Positions 54,645 to 60,083 of a DNA stretch of 60,083 nucleotides are shown here, piece by piece. This DNA comes from Mycobacteriales bacterium (lineage in GTDB: Bacteria > Actinomycetota > Actinomycetes > Mycobacteriales > SCTD01). The DNA lies in assembly GCA_030697205.1 (NCBI GenBank), contig JAUYQP010000054.1, positions 1 through 60,083 on the forward strand. Direction: 5' to 3'. Numbering within the stretch: the first letter of the stretch is position 1; the number at the start of each line of letters is the position of its first letter. The notes below the pieces were generated by a model. That model ran no database searches. It was given only the letters and a program-made list of their open reading frames with translations, and was not told the origin of the DNA. The translations under genes and the position numbers were made by a program.

Positions 54645-54941
54645 GTGAGCGACAGCGCGAGCACCGTGCTCACGCGCGACGACGACGGCGGCCGTCCCGC
54701 CCGCACCCGTCGCCGCGGTCCGATCGCCGTCATCGTCGAGCGGTTCCGCCGGATCATCACGTTCGTCAAGCAGGTCGTCGCCGAGCTCCGCAAGGTGATC
54801 TGGCCGACCCGCAAGGAGCTCATCACCTACACGAGCGTCGTGCTCGTGTTCGTCGTGATCATGGTCGCCATCGTCAGCGTCTACGACTTCGCCTTCGGGC
54901 AGGGCGTGCTGAAGGTGTTCGGCGACAGCTCCGACAGCTGA
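54645..54941 (+). CDS. secE: Preprotein translocase subunit SecE
   Basis: 98 residues, GTG 54645. Charged N-terminal region, amphipathic [20 protein letters not shown] with the conserved WPTRKEL, and a single membrane helix ([19 protein letters not shown]). Clamps SecY. Order tRNA-Trp-secE-nusG-rplK-rplA is conserved across actinobacteria. Confidence 0.95.
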   Translation: MSDSASTVLTRDDDGGRPARTRRRGPIAVIVERFRRIITFVKQVVAELRKVIWPTRKELITYTSVVLVFVVIMVAIVSVYDFAFGQGVLKVFGDSSDS

Positions 54942-54994
54942 CCCAAGGCTGATCCCGACGGCTGATCCGCCCCCCGCACTCCCCGACCACAGAG

Positions 54995-55786
54995 ATGGAC
55001 GTGTCCGTGTCCGAGTACAGCCTGCACAGCGACGACGATCAGGGCACCAGCGCGCCCGCGTCCGAGCAGGTCGAGGCCCTGGGCGCGCCCGTGGCGGACC
55101 CCTTCGCCGTGCCGTCGACCCCCGACGCCGAGACCGACACCGAGACCGACACCGAGACCGACACCGCTGACGAGGCTGCCGAGGAGGCTCCCGTCGCCGA
55201 GGTCCCCGCGGGTGACCTCGACCCGGCCGACGAGATGGCGGCCGTGCTGCGCGACCTGCCCGGCGACTGGTACGTCGTGCACTCCTACGCCGGCTACGAG
55301 AACAAGGTGAAGGCCAACCTCGAGAGCCGGATCCAGAGCCTCAACATGGAGGACTACATCTTCCAGATCGAGGTCCCCACCGAGGAGGTCATGGAGGTCA
55401 AGGGCGGCAAGCGCCAGGCCGTCGTGCGCAAGAAGCTCCCCGGCTACCTGTTCGTCCGCATGGACCTCACCGACGAGTCGTGGTCCGCGGTCCGCAACAC
55501 CCCCGGCGTCACCGGCTTCGTCGGCCAGACCTCCCGCCCCACCCCGCTGACGGTCGACGAGGTCGTCAAGCAGCTCGCCCCGCCGAAGCAGAAGTCCGTC
55601 GTCGTCCAGAAGGCGGTCGACTTCGAGGTGGGCGAGTCCATCACCGTGACCGACGGCCCGTTCGCGACGCTGCCGGCGACGATCAACGAGATCAACCTCG
55701 ACAGCCAGAAGCTCAAGGTCCTGGTGTCGATCTTCGGGCGCGAGACGCCCGTCGAGCTGTCCTTCAACCAGGTCGCGAAGCTCTAA
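54995..55786 (+). CDS. nusG: Transcription termination/antitermination factor NusG
   Basis: 263 residues, ATG 54995 (an in-frame GTG at 55001 or 55007 is also possible). The first 85 residues are acidic and disordered-looking, with [10 protein letters not shown]-like repeats encoded by three 12-bp units at 55130-55165. The NGN domain ([31 protein letters not shown]) and KOW domain ([19 protein letters not shown]) are standard. Long acidic N-termini occur in actinobacterial NusG. Terminates before the first of two repeated leaders. Confidence 0.95.
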   Translation: MDVSVSEYSLHSDDDQGTSAPASEQVEALGAPVADPFAVPSTPDAETDTETDTETDTADEAAEEAPVAEVPAGDLDPADEMAAVLRDLPGDWYVVHSYAGYENKVKANLESRIQSLNMEDYIFQIEVPTEEVMEVKGGKRQAVVRKKLPGYLFVRMDLTDESWSAVRNTPGVTGFVGQTSRPTPLTVDEVVKQLAPPKQKSVVVQKAVDFEVGESITVTDGPFATLPATINEINLDSQKLKVLVSIFGRETPVELSFNQVAKL

Positions 55787-55801
55787 CCGAGCGACCACCC
55801 G

Positions 55802-55843
55802 CACGCGTGGGAGGGACCGCCCGGTCCCGCCTGACCACTCACC
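55802..55843 (+). promoter_or_regulatory. 42-nt leader element, copy 1, before rplK
   Basis: Repeated at 56326-56367 with 39 of 42 bases identical. Contains GTGGGAGGG and a 7-bp stem GGGACCG/CGGTCCC. The copy before rplA has C-G in place of A-T at the middle pair and a G-U at the next, so the stem is kept by compensatory change. Likely an RNA site, plausibly for L1 autoregulation known in the L11-L1 operons of other bacteria; the binding protein is inferred. Confidence 0.65.
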
Positions 55844-55857
55844 GAGAGAAGAACGCA

Positions 55858-56289
55858 ATGCCTCCCAAGAAGAAGATCGCCGGGCTCATCAAGCTCCAGA
55901 TCAAGGCCGGTGCGGCCACGCCCGCGCCGCCCGTCGGCCCGGCCCTCGGCCAGCACGGCGTCAACATCATGGAGTTCTGCAAGGCCTACAACGCCGCGAC
56001 CGAGTCGCAGCGCGGGGACATCGTGCCGGTGGAGATCACCGTGTTCGAGGACCGCACCTTCACCTTCATCACCAAGACGCCGCCGGCCGCGCGCATGATC
56101 CTCAAGGCCGCCGGTGTGGAGAAGGGCTCCCCGACCCCGCACAAGGTCAAGGTCGCCTCGATCAGCAGCGCGCAGGTCCGCGAGATCGCCACCACCAAGA
56201 TGGCCGACCTCAACGCCAACGACCTCGACGCGGCCGAGAAGATCATCGCGGGCACCGCTCGTCAGATGGGCATCACGGTCACCGAGTAG
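55858..56289 (+). CDS. rplK: 50S ribosomal protein L11
   Basis: 143 residues, ATG 55858 with GAGAGAAG at normal distance. [34 protein letters not shown] and the C-terminal [10 protein letters not shown] are L11 signatures. Part of the rRNA GTPase-associated centre. Confidence 0.97.
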   Translation: MPPKKKIAGLIKLQIKAGAATPAPPVGPALGQHGVNIMEFCKAYNAATESQRGDIVPVEITVFEDRTFTFITKTPPAARMILKAAGVEKGSPTPHKVKVASISSAQVREIATTKMADLNANDLDAAEKIIAGTARQMGITVTE

Positions 56290-56325
56290 CACCCGCCCCA
56301 CCCGCACGACCCGCTCCACCCCAGT

Positions 56326-56367
56326 CACGCGTGGGAGGGCCCGCCCGGGTCCGCCTGACCACTCACC
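56326..56367 (+). promoter_or_regulatory. 42-nt leader element, copy 2, before rplA
   Basis: Aligns without gaps to the copy before rplK; three substitutions, two of which lie in the paired stem and keep pairing (A-T to C-G; G-C to G-U). Followed by the same CTGACCACTCACC as in copy 1, then rplA. Confidence 0.65.
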
Positions 56368-56383
56368 AGAGATGAGCACCGCC

Positions 56384-57100
56384 ATGAAGCGCAGCAAGGC
56401 CTACCGGGCCGCCGCCGAGAAGGTCGACTTCGACAACCTCTACACCCCGCTCGAGGCCGCGCGCCTCGCGAGGGAGACGAGCACCACGAAGTACGACGCC
56501 ACCGTCGAGGTCGCGATGGTCCTCGGTGTCGACCCCCGCAAGGCCGACCAGATGGTGCGCGGCACCGTCAACCTCCCGCACGGCACGGGCAAGACCGCCC
56601 GCGTCATCGTCTTCGCCCAGGGCGAGAAGGCCGCCGAGGCCACCGCCGCGGGTGCCGACGAGGTCGGTGGCGACGAGCTCATCGAGAAGGTCTCCAAGGG
56701 CTTCCTCGACTTCGACGCCGCTGTTGCGACCCCCGACATGATGGGCAAGGTCGGCAAGATCGCCCGCGTCCTCGGCCCGCGCGGCCTCATGCCGAACCCG
56801 AAGACCGGCACCGTGACCGCTGACGTGACCAAGGCCGTCAACGACATCAAGGGCGGCAAGGTCAACTTCCGCGTCGACAAGCAGGCCAACCTGCACCTCG
56901 TCATCGGCAAGGCGTCCTTCGACGCCGCCAAGCTGGTCGAGAACTACGCCGCGGCCCTCGACGAGGTCACCCGCGCGAAGCCCGCCACCAGCAAGGGCAA
57001 GTACCTCAAGCGCGTCACCGTGAGCACCACCATGGGCCCCGGCATCCCGGTCGACCCGACCCGCACCCGCAACCTGCTCGACGAGAGCGCCGACGCCTGA
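56384..57100 (+). CDS. rplA: 50S ribosomal protein L1
   Basis: 238 residues from ATG 56384, chosen by analogy with the rplK spacing and because [15 protein letters not shown] is the conserved start; ATG 56372 would add [40 protein letters not shown] and [13 protein letters not shown] mark L1. Binds the L1 stalk and, in many bacteria, its own leader. Confidence 0.96.
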   Translation: MKRSKAYRAAAEKVDFDNLYTPLEAARLARETSTTKYDATVEVAMVLGVDPRKADQMVRGTVNLPHGTGKTARVIVFAQGEKAAEATAAGADEVGGDELIEKVSKGFLDFDAAVATPDMMGKVGKIARVLGPRGLMPNPKTGTVTADVTKAVNDIKGGKVNFRVDKQANLHLVIGKASFDAAKLVENYAAALDEVTRAKPATSKGKYLKRVTVSTTMGPGIPVDPTRTRNLLDESADA

Positions 57101-57177
57101 CCTGCACGTGCGCGACGGGCCTCCCGGCGTACCTGCTCCACCCCTGATCCACCCCTGATCCACCCGCTCGTCCAGCG

Positions 57178-57202
57178 GTCCCCCGGCCCCGCGCCGGGGG
57201 GC
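57178..57202 (+). terminator. Terminator after rplA
   Basis: 10-bp GC-rich stem (57178-57187 with 57193-57202, one G-U) and a 5-nt loop, about 80 nt after the stop. Separates rplK-rplA from rplJ-rplL. Confidence 0.65.
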
Positions 57203-57205
57203 TGC

Positions 57206-57211
57206 TACCCT
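57206..57211 (+). promoter_or_regulatory. -10 element TACCCT, rplJ promoter
   Basis: Identical in sequence to the menF -10 element. It sits just upstream of the L10-type leader, which would place the start near 57218. Confidence 0.5.
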
Positions 57212-57217
57212 CTCCAC

Positions 57218-57330
57218 CAGCCCAAGACCGCCGGTTGCTCCGCCTGCTCGCAGGGGGAGTCGAAGGTCCCGCACTCGTGCGGGCGGCCCGCGCAGGTGAA
57301 CGCAAGGCCACGACCCCGCTCCGGCGGGAC
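57218..57330 (+). ncRNA. Ribosomal protein L10 leader
   Basis: The stretch AGCCCAAGACCGCCGGTTGC, through several short stems, to GCGCAGGTGAACGCAAGGCC looks like the actinobacterial L10 leader, whose GCAGGTGA kink-turn binds L10(L12)4. It precedes rplJ and is followed by a hairpin attenuator at 57335-57364. Recognised from family memory, not by covariance search. Confidence 0.75.
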
Positions 57331-57334
57331 TCCT

Positions 57335-57364
57335 GACGCCCCGCGCTCCCTGCGCCGGGGCGTC
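57335..57364 (+). terminator. Attenuator hairpin in rplJ leader
   Basis: GACGCCCCG (57335-57343) pairs with CGGGGCGTC (57356-57364). Followed by TGCTGTGT, a weak T-rich run. Placed between the L10 leader and rplJ, it could be the regulated terminator. Confidence 0.65.
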
Positions 57365-57441
57365 TGCTGTGTCCGGGCCCGTCACCGGTGCCGACACCCC
57401 AAGGAGGTCCCGCCATCAGCGCCACCACGCAGGAGCGGACC

Positions 57442-58224
57442 GTGCAGAGCGACAAGCCCGAGCACCGGCGCGCCACCGTGCGCCCGGACAAGGGCGAGGC
57501 GGTCGCCACGATCGCGCAGAGCTTCCGCGACTCGTCCGCGACGGTCCTCACCGAGTACCGCGGTCTCACCGTCAAGCAGATCTCCGACCTCCGTCGGGCG
57601 CTGGGCGCCGGCACGACCTACAGCGTCGTGAAGAACAGCCTCACCAAGATCGCCGCCGCGGACGCGGGCGTCACCGGCATCGACGACCTGCTCGTCGGCC
57701 CGACCGCCGTCGCGTTCGTCTCCGGTGACCCGGTCGAGGCCGCCAAGGGCCTGCGCGACTTCGCGAAGGCCAACCCGGCCCTCGTGGTCAAGGGCGGCGT
57801 CATGGACGGCAAGTCCATGACCGCCGACGAGATCAAGAAGCTCGCGGACCTCGAGTCCCGCGAGGTCCTGCTGGCCAAGATGGCCGGCGCGATGAAGGCC
57901 TCGCTCACGCAGGCCGTCTACCTGTTCGCCGCGCCGCTCGCGCAGGCCGCCCGCGTCATGGGTGCCCTCGAGGCCAAGGCGCAGGCCGACCCGTCGGTCC
58001 TCGCGGGCGGTGCCGGCACGCCGGCCCCCGCCGCCGAGGCACCGGCTGACGAGGCACCGGCTGACGAGGCGGCTGCTGACGAGGCGCCCGCTGACGAGGC
58101 GCCTGCCGACGAGGCACCCGCCGTCGAGGCGAGCACGGACGAGACCCCCGCTGAGGACACCGCCGCTGACGAGGCCCCCGCGGCCGAGGCCAGCACGGAC
58201 AGCGAGACCAGCACCACCGACTGA
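57442..58224 (+). CDS. rplJ: 50S ribosomal protein L10 with long acidic tail
   Basis: 260 residues from GTG 57442 (AGGAG 6 nt upstream). Core L10: [48 protein letters not shown] and [17 protein letters not shown]. An odd 5' end: a perfect AAGGAGGT at 57401-57408 has ATC, not ATG, 6 nt later at 57415, in frame; if used, nine residues are added. GTG 57478 would give the conventional family N-terminus. The last 70 residues are Ala/Glu/Asp-rich repeats ([20 protein letters not shown]), far longer than the usual L10 end (about 175 residues in total). Confidence 0.9.
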   Translation: MQSDKPEHRRATVRPDKGEAVATIAQSFRDSSATVLTEYRGLTVKQISDLRRALGAGTTYSVVKNSLTKIAAADAGVTGIDDLLVGPTAVAFVSGDPVEAAKGLRDFAKANPALVVKGGVMDGKSMTADEIKKLADLESREVLLAKMAGAMKASLTQAVYLFAAPLAQAARVMGALEAKAQADPSVLAGGAGTPAPAAEAPADEAPADEAAADEAPADEAPADEAPAVEASTDETPAEDTAADEAPAAEASTDSETSTTD

Positions 58225-58304
58225 CCGGCTCCGGCCGACCGCACCACCCCACCCGCACCACCAGCACCGCCGGAGACCGGCACCTAACCGAAGGAGACGC
58301 CACC

Positions 58305-58697
58305 ATGGCGAAGCTCAGCACCGACGAGCTGCTCGAGCAGTTCAAGGAGATGACGCTGATCGAGCTCTCTGAGTTCGTGAAGCAGTTCGAGGACGCCTTC
58401 GGCGTCACCGCCGCGGCTCCCGTCGCGGTCGCCGCGGCCCCCGCCGCCGGTGGCGGCGGCGGCGCTGCCGAGGAGTCGGCCGAGCAGGACGAGTTCGACG
58501 TCGTCCTCGAGGACGCCGGCGACAAGAAGATCCAGGTCATCAAGGAGGTGCGCACGCTCACGAACCTCGGTCTCAAGGAGGCCAAGGACCTCGTCGACGG
58601 CGCGCCGAAGCCGGTGCTGGAGAAGGTCAACAAGGACACCGCCGAGAAGGCCAAGGCCGCTCTCGAGGGCGCTGGCGCCAAGGTCACCGTCAAGTAG
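58305..58697 (+). CDS. rplL: 50S ribosomal protein L7/L12
   Basis: 130 residues, ATG 58305. N-terminal dimerisation domain ([20 protein letters not shown]), Ala/Gly hinge, and C-terminal [20 protein letters not shown] with [17 protein letters not shown] for factor binding. Strong A/G-rich SD AAGGAGA upstream. Confidence 0.97.
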   Translation: MAKLSTDELLEQFKEMTLIELSEFVKQFEDAFGVTAAAPVAVAAAPAAGGGGGAAEESAEQDEFDVVLEDAGDKKIQVIKEVRTLTNLGLKEAKDLVDGAPKPVLEKVNKDTAEKAKAALEGAGAKVTVK

Positions 58698-58737
58698 TCA
58701 CCTGCTCCACCCGCACGACCTGCACCATCCGCACGTC

Positions 58738-58779
58738 CCGACGGGGCGGCGCTCCCGTCCGGGGGCGCCGCCCCGTCGG
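58738..58779 (+). terminator. Terminator after rplL
   Basis: 15-bp perfect stem (58738-58752 with 58765-58779) and a 12-nt loop, 41 nt after the stop. Confidence 0.8.
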
Positions 58780-58846
58780 CGTACGTCCTGGTCTGTCCCT
58801 CGGGGGCGGGTGTGGGCAGGCTCACAACGACGTGGTGCACTCTTGT

Positions 58847-58858
58847 TACCGCTCGGTA
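58847..58858 (+). promoter_or_regulatory. TetR-like operator TACCGCTCGGTA
   Basis: Palindrome TACCG-CT-CGGTA in the mkl leader, of the TACCG/CGGTA type often bound by TetR regulators of lipid genes. A -10-like TAGAGT at 58882-58887 follows. The regulator is unknown. Confidence 0.4.
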
Positions 58859-58948
58859 CCGCGAACACGGCCCGGCGACCGTAGAGTGCGCAACGTCCGG
58901 GTGAGTACGGTCACACCCGTAGTGTCATGAGAGAGGTGGAGCTGCACC

Positions 58949-60083
58949 GTGGGTGTCGAGATCAAGGTCGAGAGCCTCACGAAGCGGTTCGGGCGCCAGA
59001 CCATCTGGGAGGACGTCTCCCTCACCCTGCCCGCCGGCGAGATCTCGGTGCTCCTCGGGCCGTCCGGCACGGGCAAGTCGGTGTTCCTCAAGACCCTGAT
59101 CGGCCTGCTCAAGCCGGAGGCCGGCGCGATCTGGATCAACGGCCGGGACTTGACCAAGGTCAAGGAGAAGGAGCTCTACGAGATCCGCAAGCTGTTCGGG
59201 GTGCTGTTCCAGGACGGCGCGCTGTTCGGCTCGCAGAACCTCTTCGACAACATCGCCTTCCCGCTGCGCGAGCACACCAAGAAGTCCGAGCGCGAGATCA
59301 AGGACATCGTGCTCGAGAAGATGGACATGACCGGCCTGTCCGGCGCCGAGAGGAAGCTGCCGGGCGAGATCTCCGGCGGGATGCGCAAGCGCGCCGGTCT
59401 TGCCCGCGCGCTCGTCCTCGACCCCGAGATCCTGCTGTTCGACGAGCCGGACTCCGGCCTCGACCCGGTCCGCACGGCCTACCTCAACCAGCTCATCGTC
59501 GACCTCAACGCCCAGATCAAGGCGACGTTCCTCATCGTCACCCACGACATCAGCACGGCCCGCACCGTGCCGGACAACATCGGGCTGCTCTACCGCCGCC
59601 ACCTCGCGATGTTCGGGCCGCGCGAGATGCTGCTGTCGAGCAACGAGCCGGTCGTGCGGCAGTTCCTCAACGGCCAGCGGCAGGGCCCCATCGGCATGGC
59701 CGAGGAGAAGGACGCCGGCGAGCTCGCCGCGGAGGCCGAGTCCGGCTCCGAGCTGCCCTCGCTCCCGCCGATCCCGATCCAGCTGCCCACCTCCGACGGC
59801 CGGATCCGCTCCTCGCAGCGCGAGCCGGGCTCCTGGCTGCGCGACCACGCCGTCACCCCGCCGCCCGGGTCGTTCGTGGGCGTCGAGGTCGACCTGCCGG
59901 CCGCCAAGGCGGGCGAGCCCACCGGCTGGTTCCTGCCCGTGCCCACCCCGGTGGCGAGCCGGGGCAACGGCTCGCGGGCCGGTGTCGGTGCTGGGGGCCG
60001 CTCGAGCGAGCCGGCCGGCGGCGTGCGCCTCGTGGACAGCCCCTCCGAGGCCGACGCCCCGTCGGTCGCCGAGCGCGCCGCCG
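58949..60083 (+). CDS. mkl: Mce-transport ATPase Mkl/MceG, partial at the right edge
   Basis: At least 378 residues from GTG 58949 (GAGAGGTGGA upstream), open to the end of the window. ABC ATPase: Walker A GPSGTGKS, Q-loop LFQDGALF, signature SGGMRKRAGLARAL, Walker B ILLFDEPDSGLDP, H-loop THD. MCE-type features: GTGKSVFLK, EISGGMRKR and the DGALFGS variant. After residue 250 comes a long, low-complexity tail that is not finished at the edge. Mycobacterial mkl lies at the same place downstream of rplJ-rplL. Powers lipid import via Mce complexes. Confidence 0.9.
   Translation, partial: MGVEIKVESLTKRFGRQTIWEDVSLTLPAGEISVLLGPSGTGKSVFLKTLIGLLKPEAGAIWINGRDLTKVKEKELYEIRKLFGVLFQDGALFGSQNLFDNIAFPLREHTKKSEREIKDIVLEKMDMTGLSGAERKLPGEISGGMRKRAGLARALVLDPEILLFDEPDSGLDPVRTAYLNQLIVDLNAQIKATFLIVTHDISTARTVPDNIGLLYRRHLAMFGPREMLLSSNEPVVRQFLNGQRQGPIGMAEEKDAGELAAEAESGSELPSLPPIPIQLPTSDGRIRSSQREPGSWLRDHAVTPPPGSFVGVEVDLPAAKAGEPTGWFLPVPTPVASRGNGSRAGVGAGGRSSEPAGGVRLVDSPSEADAPSVAERAA

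Noticed and set aside
54995-55786. 12-bp repeats in nusG as an insertion artefact
   Set aside because: They lie in the naturally variable acidic N-terminus and keep the frame.
1-60083. CRISPR array, prophage, IS element or rRNA genes
   Set aside because: No direct-repeat/spacer pattern, integrase, transposase, terminal repeats or rRNA sequence seen.

Overview
The window is very GC-rich, uses GTG starts as often as ATG, and packs genes into overlapping ATGA/GTGA operons. It carries mycobacterial-type blocks (rpmG-hadA-hadB, trpT-secE-nusG-rplK-rplA, rplJ-rplL-mkl), a BldC-type regulator and a full menaquinone plus 14-subunit complex I locus. This points to a high-GC Gram-positive actinobacterium (Actinomycetota). 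I cannot name a genus from the sequence.

Layout. 0-11 kb: a GT-C type membrane glycosyltransferase, bldC, an LPxTG surface protein, a truncated mqnE start behind a perfect Rex-type operator, a DUF4229-like membrane protein, a large M36 (fungalysin-type) LPxTG metalloprotease, a small secreted protein, and an OmpR/histidine-kinase pair. 11-21 kb: an F420/LLM-type oxidoreductase with an NTF2-like partner, a degenerate amidohydrolase, then the classical menaquinone genes menF, menD, menC, menB, menE, menA and menG. 21-39 kb: a second Rex-type operator, a menJ-like reductase, nuoA to nuoN in canonical order, and a polyprenyl diphosphate synthase. Together these make menaquinone, supply its side chain, tailor it and reduce it. 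39-41 kb: a duplicated 68-bp hairpin element, an orphan nuoB-nuoC-nuoI trio, htpX. 41.6-48.4 kb: yajQ, tRNA-Tyr, a secreted metzincin facing a Trp-repeat subtilase, a membrane GGDEF/EAL protein, tRNA-Thr and tRNA-Met. 48.4-60 kb: rpmG, hadA, hadB, an acyl-CoA synthetase, a CysS-tail/glycosyltransferase fusion, a patatin, an aminotransferase, tRNA-Trp, secE, nusG, rplK, rplA, an L10-type leader, rplJ, rplL, and the Mce ATPase gene mkl, which runs off the right edge.

Most notable: (1) a classical menaquinone locus that also holds what look like fossils of the futalosine pathway (an mqnE N-terminus and an amidohydrolase lacking its catalytic core), the mqnE fossil keeping its Rex site; (2) a dispersed intergenic hairpin with a 13-bp stem and a 22-nt loop, three copies; (3) a subtilase with Trp-centred repeats at both ends, between a metzincin and a GGDEF/EAL protein; (4) two 42-nt leaders before rplK and rplA that differ by a compensatory base change in a stem; (5) an orphan NuoB/C/I module; (6) rplJ with a perfect Shine-Dalgarno placed before an ATC codon and a long acidic tail. 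No CRISPR array, prophage, insertion sequence or rRNA gene was seen.
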